From the NCBI RefSeq assembly GCF_001570605.1, contig NZ_BBXG01000012.1:124001-188000 (forward strand): DNA of 64,000 bases. Direction: 5' to 3'. A model generated the notes under the pieces. The model was not told where the DNA came from and ran no database searches. It worked only from the letters and a program-made list of their open reading frames with translations. Position numbers and translations under genes: made by a program. Every line of letters begins with the position of its first letter. Positions within the stretch are counted from its first letter, which is position 1. The stretch is from Herbidospora cretacea (GTDB lineage Bacteria > Actinomycetota > Actinomycetes > Streptosporangiales > Streptosporangiaceae). Positions 19,178 to 31,265 of this stretch are shown here, one piece after another.

Positions 19178-20701
19178 TCAGCGCAGTTCGCGCTTCAGGA
19201 TCTTGCCGGTCGCGGTCATCGGGAGTTCGTCGCGGAACTCGACGACGCGCGGGTACTTGTACTGCGCCATCATCTCCTTGCCCCACTCCACCAGCGCCTC
19301 CTCGGTGATCGTCGCGCCGGGCTTGAGGATCACGTAGGCCTTGATCTCCTCGCCGTGCGAGGGGTGGGCGACGCCGACGACGGCGGCCAGCGAAACGGCC
19401 TCGTGGGTCATCAGCACCTCCTCGATCTCGCGCGGATAGACGTTGAACCCACCCCGGATGATCATGTCTTTGGCGCGGTCGACGATGAAGTAGTAGCCGT
19501 CCTCGTCGCGGGTGGCGATGTCGCCGGTGCGGAACCAGCCGTCGTTCATCACCTCGGCGGTGGCCTCGGGCCGGTTGTAGTAGCCCTTCATGATGTTGTG
19601 GCCGCGGATGGCGATCTCGCCGATCTCCGTGGCGGTGTTCCAGCCGGCGTCGATGAGCTTCATCTCCACGCCCCAGATCGGGGTGCCGATCGAACCGGCC
19701 TTGGCGACCCGGCCGGGCTGGTTGAACGAGGCGACGGGGGAGGTCTCCGACAGCCCGTAGCCCTCCAGGATGGGCGTGGAGAAGGTGGTCTCGAAGTCCT
19801 TCAGCACCTCGACGGGCAGCGCCGCGCCGCCGGAGACGGCGGTCTTCAGCGTGGTCGGCACCTGCCCGCCACCGGCGTGGACGGTGGTGAGCAGCGCCCA
19901 GTACATCGTCGGCACCCCGGCGAACAGGGTGATGTTCTCGGCGTTCATCAGCCGCAGCGCCTCGACCGGCTCGAACCGGGGCAGCAGCACCAGCGTCGCG
20001 CGCCGCCGGAACCCGCCGTTCATGACGACGGTCTGGCCGAACGAGTGGAACAGCGGCAGCGTCGCCAGATAGACGTCGTCGCCGGCCGACTCGAACATCG
20101 TGTCGTTGACCAGGGCGTTCATCAGCATGTTCTGGTGGCTGAGCTCGGCGCCCTTGGGCTGCCCGGTGGTGCCGCTCGTGTAGAGGATCACGGCGGTGTC
20201 CGACGGGTCGGTCTGCGCGGCCTCGAACTCCCCGCTCATCCCGCCCAGCGCCGCCCACAGGGTCTCGCCGAACTCCGACTCGGTGGCCAGCGGAGTGGCG
20301 GGCAGCACGTAGAACTGCTCGGCCGACGACGCCTCGAAGCCCGCCTTCCCGCGCTCGCCGAGGGGCAGCTCGGGGGTGCCCTCGAAGCAGAAGAACGCCT
20401 TCGACTGCGAGTCGTCGAGGTGGTAGGCGATCTCCCGCCCCTGCAGCAGCACGTTCAGCGGGACGACCGTCGCGCCCGCCTTCAGGATGCCGAAGTAGAC
20501 GAAGGGGAAGTAGGGCGAGTTCGGGCACGCGAGGGCGACCTTGTCCCCCCCGCCGATGCCCCGCGACACCAGCAGATTGGCCACCTGGTTGGCCACGGTG
20601 TTCACGAACGAGTAGGACAACCGCAGGTCACCGAACACGAGGGCGGTGCGGTCGGGCGCCTCACGGGCGCTGTCCTCCAGCACGATCGACAGATTGAGCA
20701 T
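19178..20701 (-). CDS. Long-chain fatty acid / carboxylic acid CoA ligase (AMP-dependent)
   Basis: 507-residue acyl-CoA synthetase of the ANL superfamily. Visible motifs in order: P-loop VILYTSGTTGQPKGAELSH, LPLFHSFGQ, substrate-pocket VSGGAALP, EGYGLSETSP, GWFRTGDIATRDEDGYYFIVDR, GGFNVYPREIEEVL and the C-terminal catalytic Lys in PMTATGKILKREL. It forms an acyl-adenylate and then acyl-CoA; chain specificity cannot be read. ATG at 20701 has GAAGGA 8 nt upstream. It is divergent from a GMC oxidoreductase and P450, with two palindromes between, and probably activates the acid they produce. Confidence 0.92.
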   Translation of the reverse strand: MLNLSIVLEDSAREAPDRTALVFGDLRLSYSFVNTVANQVANLLVSRGIGGGDKVALACPNSPYFPFVYFGILKAGATVVPLNVLLQGREIAYHLDDSQSKAFFCFEGTPELPLGERGKAGFEASSAEQFYVLPATPLATESEFGETLWAALGGMSGEFEAAQTDPSDTAVILYTSGTTGQPKGAELSHQNMLMNALVNDTMFESAGDDVYLATLPLFHSFGQTVVMNGGFRRRATLVLLPRFEPVEALRLMNAENITLFAGVPTMYWALLTTVHAGGGQVPTTLKTAVSGGAALPVEVLKDFETTFSTPILEGYGLSETSPVASFNQPGRVAKAGSIGTPIWGVEMKLIDAGWNTATEIGEIAIRGHNIMKGYYNRPEATAEVMNDGWFRTGDIATRDEDGYYFIVDRAKDMIIRGGFNVYPREIEEVLMTHEAVSLAAVVGVAHPSHGEEIKAYVILKPGATITEEALVEWGKEMMAQYKYPRVVEFRDELPMTATGKILKRELR

Positions 20702-20729
20702 GGGCCACATCCTTCGGGGGGATCGACAT

Positions 20730-20761
20730 ACCTACCGGTACGTAGGTCACCTTAAAAGGTG
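20730..20761. promoter_or_regulatory. Two adjacent palindromes in the acyl-CoA ligase / GMC-P450 divergent promoter
   Basis: ACCTAC-N6-GTAGGT spans 20730-20747 and contains TACCGGTA at its centre-left. It is followed directly by CACCTTAAAAGGTG (20748-20761, arms CACCTT/AAGGTG). The first resembles TetR-family operators of actinobacterial lipid genes. No TetR gene is in this window. Confidence 0.5.
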
Positions 20762-20794
20762 GACGCGCCCATGTGTGAGGAGTAAGCACGAGGA

Positions 20795-22336
20795 ATGGAG
20801 TTCGACTACGTCATCGTCGGCGCCGGATCGGCCGGATGCGTCCTGGCCGCCCGCCTGTCGGAGCACGCCGCCACCACGGTGGCCCTCATCGAGGCCGGCG
20901 GCAGCGACCGCAAGCTGGAGGTCCGCATGCCGGCGGCCTTCAGCAAACTGTTCGGCACGAGCTACGACTGGAACTACACCACCGCCCCCCAGGCGGAGCT
21001 CGGCGGCCGGGGCATCTACTGGCCCAGGGGCCGCATGCTCGGCGGCAGCTCCTCGATGAACGCCATGATGTGGCTGCGCGGCACCCCGCTCGACTACGAC
21101 CAGTGGGACGTGCCGGGATGGTCGTACGACGAGGTCGAGCCCTACTTCCGCCGCGCCGAACACCGCGTCGGCTCCAACACCGGCGGCGTCTACGGCACCA
21201 GCGGCCCGATCCACATCTCGGAGCTGCGCACCCAGAACGAGGCGACCGGCGCGTTCCTGCGGGCGTGTGCCGAACTCGGCATGACCAGGCTCGACGAACT
21301 CAACGGCGCCGCCACCGAGGGCTTCGGCCCGACCCCCGTCACCCAGGACCGGGGCCACCGCTGGAGCTGCGCCGACGCCTACCTCCGCCCGGCGATGGCC
21401 CGCGGCAACCTGACGGTGCTGACCGCCGCGCAGGCCCACCGCGTCGTGGTCGAGGACGGCCGCGCGGTCGCCGTCGACTACGGGTCGGGGGAGCGGGTGG
21501 TGGCCAGGAAGGAGGTCATCGTCTGCGCGGGCGCGATCGGCTCGCCGCAGTTACTCATGCTGTCGGGCATCGGCGACCCCGATGTGCTCGCCCGCAACGA
21601 CATCCCCGTGGTGCGGGAGTCGCCCGAGGTCGGCGCGAACCTGATGGACCACCTGGCCACCGGCGCCTACTTCCGCTGCCCGAAGCCCATCACGATGTCC
21701 GGCGCGGAGAGCGTGCCCAACCTGCTCAGCTACCTGGTCGGCCGCAAGGGCATCCTGACCTCGAACGTCGCCGAGGCGGTGGCGTTCATCCGCACCTCGG
21801 AGGCCGAACCGGCCCCGGACGTCGAGCTCATCTTCGCGCCCGCCGTGTTCGTCGACCACGGCCGCACCCCGCCCGCCGGGCACGGCCTGACCGTCGCGGC
21901 GGTCCTGCTCCAGCCGGAGTCCCGGGGCCGGGTGACCCTCGACGGCCGCGAGCCCGTCATCGACCCCGGCTACCTGAGCGCCCCGGCCGACCTGCGGCGG
22001 CTCGTCGACGGGCTGAAGGCCTGTCTCGACGTCGGGGCCACCGAGGCGCTGCGGCCCTACGTCAGCGGCACGATCGAGCCGTACACCGATCCGAAGACCG
22101 ACGACGAGATGGCCCAGTGGGTGCGCGACCGGGCCGAGACGCTCTACCACCCGGTCGGGACCTGCCGGATGGGCGCCGACGACGCGTCGGTGGTCGACCC
22201 GGAGCTGCGGGTGCGCGGCGTCGAGGGGCTGCGCGTCGTCGACGCGTCGGTCATGCCGACGCTGAACCGGGGGCACACCCACGCGCCCGTTGTGATGATC
22301 GCCGAGCGCGCGGCCGACCTGATATGGCAGCATTGA
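20795..22336 (+). CDS. GMC-family FAD oxidoreductase (choline dehydrogenase-like)
   Basis: 513-residue flavoprotein alcohol dehydrogenase/oxidase. The N-terminal ADP-binding motif is FDYVIVGAGSAGCVLAARLSE, followed by the GMC signature 1 region WPRGRMLGGSSSMNAMMWLRG, the GMC signature 2 GAIGSPQLLMLSGIG and the C-terminal active-site block YHPVGTCRMG with MPTLNRGHTHAPVVMIAERAADLI. It oxidises a primary alcohol to an aldehyde. GAGGAG and then GAGGA precede the ATG. A P450 gene follows 45 nt later in the same direction, suggesting alcohol made by the P450 is the substrate (inference). Confidence 0.92.
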   Translation: MEFDYVIVGAGSAGCVLAARLSEHAATTVALIEAGGSDRKLEVRMPAAFSKLFGTSYDWNYTTAPQAELGGRGIYWPRGRMLGGSSSMNAMMWLRGTPLDYDQWDVPGWSYDEVEPYFRRAEHRVGSNTGGVYGTSGPIHISELRTQNEATGAFLRACAELGMTRLDELNGAATEGFGPTPVTQDRGHRWSCADAYLRPAMARGNLTVLTAAQAHRVVVEDGRAVAVDYGSGERVVARKEVIVCAGAIGSPQLLMLSGIGDPDVLARNDIPVVRESPEVGANLMDHLATGAYFRCPKPITMSGAESVPNLLSYLVGRKGILTSNVAEAVAFIRTSEAEPAPDVELIFAPAVFVDHGRTPPAGHGLTVAAVLLQPESRGRVTLDGREPVIDPGYLSAPADLRRLVDGLKACLDVGATEALRPYVSGTIEPYTDPKTDDEMAQWVRDRAETLYHPVGTCRMGADDASVVDPELRVRGVEGLRVVDASVMPTLNRGHTHAPVVMIAERAADLIWQH

Positions 22337-22381
22337 TACCGAATGTCGTTCTGGTCCCCCTCCCTCGGAGGCTCCACACTC

Positions 22382-23638
22382 ATGACGATGCCGCCGATCA
22401 CCTCGGCCGCCGATGTCGACCTGTCGGACTGGGAGTTCTGGAAGCGGCCGATGGCCGATCGGGAACACTCCTTCCAGCTGCTGCGTGACCTCGACCGCCC
22501 CGCCTTCTTCGAGGAGCCCGTGGTCTCCTTCGCCAGCCAGGGCCTCGGCTATCACGCCCTGGTGCGGCACGCGGACATCCTGGAGGCCAGCCGCACCCCC
22601 GACGTCTTCTGCTCCGGTGACGGCGGCGCGACGAACATCGTCGACATGCCGCCGGAGTTCGTCGAGTACTTCGGCTCGATGATCAGCATGGACGACCCCC
22701 GCCACGCCCGCCTGCGCCGGATCGTCTCCCGGGCCTTCACGCCCAAGATGATCAAGCAGTTCGAGGACGACGTCGCGGTGGCCGCCACGAAGATCGTCGA
22801 CGATCTGCTGGAGAAGGGCTCCGGCTGCGACTTCGTCGAGGAGGTCGCGGCCCGGCTGCCCCTGAAGATCATCTGCGACATGATGGGCATCCCGGAGAAG
22901 GACTACCGGTTCGTCTTCGACCGCTCGAACATGATCCTCGGCGCACAGGACCCCGAGTACGTCAGCGACCCCGAGGCCATCGCCACGGCGCTGCTCACCG
23001 CCGGCATGGAGCTGCAGCAGCTCGTCCAGGACCTGGCCGCCCACCGGGAGAAGAACCCCACCACCGACCTGATCTCGTCGCTGGTCAACGCCAACATCGA
23101 CGGCGAGCGGCTGACGCTCCAGGAGCTCGGCTCGTTCTTCATCCTGCTCGTGGTGGCCGGCAACGAGACCACCAGGAACGCCATCTCGTACGGCCTGCGC
23201 CTGCTCACCGTCAACCCCGACCAGAAGGCCCGCTGGCTCACCGACGTCGACGGCCTGGCCCCCGGGGCGGTCGAGGAGATCGTGCGGCTGGCCAGCCCGG
23301 TCAACTACATGCGCCGCAAGGTCACCCGCGACCACGTGATGAACGGCAACGAGTACAAGAAGGGCGAGAAGGTCGTCCTCTACTACTGGTCGGGCAACCG
23401 CGACGCCGCCGTCTTCGACGACCCGCTGAGGTTCGACATCGGCCGCAACCCCAACCCCCACGTCGGCTACGGCGGCCCCGGCCCCCACTTCTGCCTCGGG
23501 GCCCACCTGGCCCGCCGCGAGATCACCGTGATGTTCCGGGAGCTGCTCACCCGGGTGCCCGCCATCGAGGGCGGCTCACCCGAGCGGCTGTTCTCCAGCT
23601 TCATCAACGGGACCAAGCACATGACCTGCGAGTTCTAG
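22382..23638 (+). CDS. Cytochrome P450, CYP124/125/142-like
   Basis: 418-residue soluble P450. The I-helix oxygen-activation motif is VVAGNETTRNAIS (Asn replaces the usual Gly), the ExxR motif is in EEIVRLASPVNYMRR, and the heme loop is GYGGPGPHFCLGAHLARRE with the Cys ligand near residue 368. The sequence style (the AGNETTRN helix and the ending NGTKHMTCEF) resembles the CYP124/125/142 group, which omega-hydroxylates branched lipids and steroid side chains; this assignment is by eye. No ferredoxin or reductase gene is adjacent. ATG at 22382 has CGGAGG upstream. Its stop overlaps the convergent membrane protein gene by 4 nt. Confidence 0.9.
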   Translation: MTMPPITSAADVDLSDWEFWKRPMADREHSFQLLRDLDRPAFFEEPVVSFASQGLGYHALVRHADILEASRTPDVFCSGDGGATNIVDMPPEFVEYFGSMISMDDPRHARLRRIVSRAFTPKMIKQFEDDVAVAATKIVDDLLEKGSGCDFVEEVAARLPLKIICDMMGIPEKDYRFVFDRSNMILGAQDPEYVSDPEAIATALLTAGMELQQLVQDLAAHREKNPTTDLISSLVNANIDGERLTLQELGSFFILLVVAGNETTRNAISYGLRLLTVNPDQKARWLTDVDGLAPGAVEEIVRLASPVNYMRRKVTRDHVMNGNEYKKGEKVVLYYWSGNRDAAVFDDPLRFDIGRNPNPHVGYGGPGPHFCLGAHLARREITVMFRELLTRVPAIEGGSPERLFSSFINGTKHMTCEF

Positions 23639-25698
23639 GACTTCTTGATCGAGTCGAGGATCGTGTTGACGTCCGGGAGCAGGTCGTCGCGCAGGTCCGG
23701 GATCTGCATGTAGACGATCGACGGGACCTCGGCGCCGGTGTTCACCGCGGCCACCACGACCAGGGTCCCGCCGCCGTCGTCGGTCACCTTGTAGGCGGCG
23801 GCCTGGCCCAATCCGCCCGGTAGCTTCTGCGCGCCGACCTTGGCGACCTTGTTGGGCTTGGGGAAGATCGTGTTGCGGGCCCGGACCACCACGCCGTTCA
23901 GCACCGGCCGCATGTCGGTCGGCGACTTGTACTGCGAGGCGAGGTCGGCCGGGAGCTGACCGGTCATGACCGTGGCGAACCAGGGCTTGCCCTTGGAGGT
24001 GAGCCCGGCGCTGACGAACTGGCGGGTCGTGTAGCCGTAGGTCGCCTTCACCGTCTGGGTGTCGGCGTCGGTCTTCCACTGGCCGCCGAGCATCGCGATC
24101 GTGATCCCGGCCGCCTCGTCGGTGACGTCGCCCTTCACGGCCGACTTCTCGCCCTCGTACTGCGGGATGCCGTTCCCCTGGGCGGGCGCCGACGCGGCCG
24201 GCTTGGCCGACGGCTTGCCCGAGGAGACGGGCTGCGCCGTGGTCTCGGCGGCCGAGCTGAGCGGCCCGGCCAGGAACGCCCACAGCAGCGCCACGATCAG
24301 CGCGACGAGCACCGAGCCGACGAGCGCGAACAGCCAGACCGGCTTGCCCTTCTCGTCGTCCTCGTCGTCGTCGGTGGTGTGCTGGCCGTCGCCCCAGACG
24401 GTGTTCCACAGCTCCTGCTGGCGGGCGGCCGGGGGCGTCTTCGGGCCGCTGATCTGGCCCGCCGTGACGAACGGCTTGTAGGGGTCGTCGTGGGGGAGCT
24501 GCTGGACCAGGTGCTCGCCCGTGGTGGGGCCGTAGTGCTGGGCCTGCGGCGACGGCTGCGGGGGCATCTGCTGCTGGGGCATCTGCGGCGGGGCCGTCTG
24601 CTGGGCCGGCTGCTGCGGGGGCGCCGGCGGCTGCGGCGGGGCGGCGTGGCCGGGCGGGCCCATGGTGACCGTGCGGTCGGTGGCCGGGGCGGCCTGCGCC
24701 TGCATCGCGGCCTGGGTGGCGGCCTGCGCCTGGGCGGTCTGGTAGTTCTGGTGCTGCTCGTCGACCGGGTGGGGCACGCGGGGGTCGAACGGGCCGCGCG
24801 GGGTGCCGAACACGGTCGCCGGTTCCTGGTAGGAGAACGGCGGCTGCGCCCCGTTCTCGACCGGGCGGGGCGGGAACGACGGGCTCCGCTCCTCGGTCCG
24901 GGGGAACACGTTGGGCGCCGAGGCCCAGGGCCCCTCCTGCGGGGGGAGCTCGGGGAAGCCGGGGCCGGTCTGCTGGGCCGGCCGGGGCGGGGGTTCGGGG
25001 AAGTTCATCGGAGGAGGGAACACCGGTCCACTGCCGGCCCTGACGGGCGGCGGGAAGTCGGGGGCGGGGGGCCCGGGGCGTACGGGAGGAGCGGCGCCGG
25101 CGGGCGGCGGGAAGGCGGGGTAGTCCTCGGCCGGGCCGAAGGGGCTCGCCGGGGGCCGCACCGGTGGCGGCACCGGGAACGGTGGATGCTCCTGCATAGG
25201 GGCCTGGATCGGCGGGCTCTGCGGGCCGGTCTGGTGCTCCGGGCGCTCCTCGAACCGGTCGTCGAACCCGGGGGACTGGTGCCGGCCGGGCGGGGCGGCG
25301 ACCGGGTGAGGCGGGAACGAGCCGCCGGGCGGGGTCTGCGGGCCGGTGTGGCGGCCGTGCGGTGCGCCCTGGGGCATGCCCTGAGGTGCGCCCTGGGGTG
25401 TGCCGACAGGGTTCGGCGGATACGAGGCGGCGGGCGGCGGCACCTCGGGCCACGCCGGCGGGACTTCCGGCCAGGCCGGGCCGCGCCGAGGATCGCTGTG
25501 CTCCGAGGGCATGGAACCTCCCGAGATCATGCCCGAATTAGACGTGCTTGGCATGATCTCATGCGCGCCAGGGGCCGGGGCGGCGAAACTGGAAAAGCCC
25601 CCTCTGAACGTCTCGCCCGTGGGGTCGGTCGGCGGATCCTGCATCGGAAGGTCCGCCTGCGGGAAGTCCGGGTCGCGCCTCGGGTCGACAGAGTTCAC
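23635..25698 (-). CDS. Pro-rich single-pass membrane protein, unknown function
   Basis: 687-residue protein with three parts. Residues about 1-440 are a disordered, Pro/Gly/Gln-rich cytoplasmic region with WPEVPPAWPEVPP and many PP and MPQQ-type repeats. An acidic stretch (DDDEDDEKG) precedes one membrane segment at about 460-485 (LFALVGSVLVALIVALLWAFLAG). Residues about 500-687 are an extracellular domain ending PDLRDDLLPDVNTILDSIKK. No known domain is recognised. The GTG at 25698 is preferred because TACCCT ends 6 nt upstream (leaderless) and codon use is coding-like from there; ATG at 25512 with GGGAGG just upstream is an alternative start. Confidence 0.75.
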   Translation of the reverse strand: MNSVDPRRDPDFPQADLPMQDPPTDPTGETFRGGFSSFAAPAPGAHEIMPSTSNSGMISGGSMPSEHSDPRRGPAWPEVPPAWPEVPPPAASYPPNPVGTPQGAPQGMPQGAPHGRHTGPQTPPGGSFPPHPVAAPPGRHQSPGFDDRFEERPEHQTGPQSPPIQAPMQEHPPFPVPPPVRPPASPFGPAEDYPAFPPPAGAAPPVRPGPPAPDFPPPVRAGSGPVFPPPMNFPEPPPRPAQQTGPGFPELPPQEGPWASAPNVFPRTEERSPSFPPRPVENGAQPPFSYQEPATVFGTPRGPFDPRVPHPVDEQHQNYQTAQAQAATQAAMQAQAAPATDRTVTMGPPGHAAPPQPPAPPQQPAQQTAPPQMPQQQMPPQPSPQAQHYGPTTGEHLVQQLPHDDPYKPFVTAGQISGPKTPPAARQQELWNTVWGDGQHTTDDDEDDEKGKPVWLFALVGSVLVALIVALLWAFLAGPLSSAAETTAQPVSSGKPSAKPAASAPAQGNGIPQYEGEKSAVKGDVTDEAAGITIAMLGGQWKTDADTQTVKATYGYTTRQFVSAGLTSKGKPWFATVMTGQLPADLASQYKSPTDMRPVLNGVVVRARNTIFPKPNKVAKVGAQKLPGGLGQAAAYKVTDDGGGTLVVVAAVNTGAEVPSIVYMQIPDLRDDLLPDVNTILDSIKKS

Positions 25699-25704
25699 GA
25701 GATG

Positions 25705-25710
25705 AGGGTA
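25705..25710 (-). promoter_or_regulatory. Candidate -10 box for a leaderless mRNA of the Pro-rich membrane protein
   Basis: On the minus strand TACCCT spans 25710 to 25705. The expected start of transcription is 25698, the G of the GTG start codon. No ribosome-binding site is present. Confidence 0.5.
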
Positions 25711-25819
25711 AACGAAAGGGACAACCGAGGTCACAATGGATCTATCACCATCCGATATCGGCCCTTTACTCAGCGTGTAAGATCGACACTTATTCGTCAG
25801 CGCCCCTTGCGAACTGCGC

Positions 25820-25825
25820 TACGCT
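25820..25825 (+). promoter_or_regulatory. Candidate -10 box of the leuS leader transcript
   Basis: TACGCT ends 6 nt before the ATG of the leader peptide at 25832, so the predicted mRNA begins with that ATG. The same hexamer at the same spacing precedes the PatB-like gene at 32365. Confidence 0.55.
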
Positions 25826-25831
25826 TGGCCT

Positions 25832-25879
25832 ATGCGTGCCGCGAACCTGCTTCTTACCGGGCCGCGTCGAGCGAGCTGA
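25832..25879 (+). CDS. Leucine-rich leader peptide of leuS
   Basis: Fifteen codons, MRAANLLLTGPRRAS, with three consecutive Leu codons (CTG CTT CTT) at 25847-25855. Two of them use CTT, which is rare in this GC-rich genome. The stop codon lies in the loop of a stable hairpin whose left arm overlaps codons 10-14. This is the layout of a transcription attenuator: ribosome stalling at Leu codons when leucyl-tRNA is scarce would change hairpin folding before leuS. Leu leader peptides have been described upstream of leucine genes in actinobacteria. No ribosome-binding site precedes it. Confidence 0.65.
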   Translation: MRAANLLLTGPRRAS

Positions 25880-25900
25880 TCGAGCAGCCTCGACGCGGCC
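25860..25900 (+). promoter_or_regulatory. Attenuator-like hairpin in the leuS leader
   Basis: Perfect 12-bp arms GGCCGCGTCGAG (25860-25871) and CTCGACGCGGCC (25889-25900), extended by GCTG/CAGC in the loop. Downstream, a CCCC...GGGGGG stretch ends in TTTCTTT (near 25925-25933) and could form the competing terminator. leuS starts 91 nt beyond that. Confidence 0.6.
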
Positions 25901-26023
25901 GCCCCTCGTGCTTGAGCCCGGGGGGTTTCTTTATGGGCGAGACGCGGACGACCGAAGGGCGGACGTGGCTCGCCCCGCGAATCTGCCCCAAGAAGCAGGT
26001 GTCGATAAATCAGGAGATCAAAC

Positions 26024-28477
<2,454 letters not shown>

Positions 28478-28531
28478 GAGCAGCATTGACGCCCGAGCCG
28501 ATATCTCGAACATCGTCGGGCGTGCGGTCCG

Positions 28532-28554
28532 GGCATGCCTCGGCGGGGCATGCC
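28532..28554. terminator. Weak stem-loop after leuS
   Basis: The self-complementary octamer GGCATGCC occurs twice (28532-28539 and 28547-28554) and can pair across a 7-nt loop. No U-run follows. It could terminate leuS or bind a regulator of the cellulase gene; neither is shown. Confidence 0.3.
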
Positions 28555-28557
28555 TGA

Positions 28558-30264
<1,707 letters not shown>

Positions 30265-30272
30265 CCTGAACG

Positions 30273-30301
30273 GCCCGCCACCCTTTGTGGGGGTGGCGGG
30301 C
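30273..30301 (+). terminator. Terminator of the cellulase gene
   Basis: Perfect 11-bp arms GCCCGCCACCC (30273-30283) and GGGTGGCGGGC (30291-30301) with loop TTTGTGG, starting 8 nt after the stop. No clear U-run. Confidence 0.8.
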
Positions 30302-30662
30302 ACGTTCGATTCCCTGGGCACGGAAGACGCCGCTGCGAAAAGCGCCTGGGCGATGCGAGGAAATCGCCGTGACGAATGGCCGAGAACGACAGGAACCCCG
30401 CGCTCGGCAAGCACGATCCCCATCGGGATTACCGCATTTCAAAGGCGCGCTTGTCGTGTTCGACAATCGGCTCAGCTTGGTCAGGCGGCCGATCTCCGGG
30501 CCGACCGTTCATCCGTGGCCGGAAGTGCGCTCCGACATATCGGCGCTGCCTGGTGTCCTCCCTGCCCGCACGGACCTGTTCCCGACCGGACCCGCCTCGG
30601 CCCTTTCGGGTTGGAATGGGCAGGACTCAGTCGGTTGAGTACCTCAGCGCACCGTTATGCGT
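30302..30662. other. Gene-free stretch between cellulase and the next gene
   Basis: About 360 bp. Several overlapping frames are open, but none has coding-like codon use, a ribosome-binding site or a recognisable protein. GC content looks lower than in the neighbours. I see no RNA gene or repeat in it. Confidence 0.4.
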
Positions 30663-31265
30663 TCAGATCGCGAGCATCGGCCGCTTGCTGATGTAACAGG
30701 GGTGTTCGGCGTTCAGCCATTCGGTCGTGAGGCGGAACCCGGTGAGACGTTCGGCGATGGCCAGGGCGTTGGCCGCCCAGGTGACGGGCTCGGCGCCTCG
30801 CGCCAGCAGCGGAGGTTCTCCCACGATCTCCTCAAGGGAGATCGGCCCCTCGACCCACGGCTCGTCGTTCCGGTGGACGACCAGCAGGGCCTCCGCGTCG
30901 GCGGCGTAGGTGAAGGTGTGAGAGTCGTGAGGGTGGAGCAGGAGCGAGAAGGCGGTCCCCTTCTTGGAGAGCGCGAGAAGCGTGCCGGTGCGGGCTCCGC
31001 CGTCCCCGAACGGCTCGACGCAGACGAGCCACGGACCCGCCTTGGCGAGCAGGATCTCGCTGCCGGAATGGCCCCGCAGCTGGAAATCCTTGAAAGCCGC
31101 GGAATGGCAGTCGTCGAACGAGAGGGAGAGCTCTGAATCGGGGTCGCCGCCGAGAATGTCGAGGGCCGTCTCGGACTCCAGGCCGGAGATCCAGGTGATG
31201 GTGCCCCAGTGGGACAGCGCCCGCTTGTCTTCAAGCAGCCCGAGATAGTGAGAAACGTCGGTCAC
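30663..31265 (-). CDS. Hypothetical protein, possibly DUF6461-like
   Basis: 200-residue soluble acidic protein: WGTITWISGLESETALDILGG near the start, LLAKAGPWLVCVEPFG, then SLLLHPHDSHTFTYAADAEALLVV, and the C-terminal WAANALAIAERLTGFRLTTEWL. The pattern recalls actinobacterial DUF6461 proteins, but this is tentative and no function is assigned. Its GTG at 31265 overlaps the stop of the upstream aminotransferase-like gene by 4 nt (GTGA), so it is translationally coupled to it. Confidence 0.7.
   Translation of the reverse strand: MTDVSHYLGLLEDKRALSHWGTITWISGLESETALDILGGDPDSELSLSFDDCHSAAFKDFQLRGHSGSEILLAKAGPWLVCVEPFGDGGARTGTLLALSKKGTAFSLLLHPHDSHTFTYAADAEALLVVHRNDEPWVEGPISLEEIVGEPPLLARGAEPVTWAANALAIAERLTGFRLTTEWLNAEHPCYISKRPMLAI

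Noticed and set aside
28532-28554. GGCATGCC pair as a CebR-type cellulase operator
   Set aside because: It does not match the TGGGAGCGCTCCCA-type cellulase operator known in actinobacteria; recorded only as a weak stem-loop.
30285-30696. Overlapping ORFs of 106-134 codons downstream of the cellulase
   Set aside because: No ribosome-binding sites, mixed composition, multiple frames equally open and no recognisable protein.
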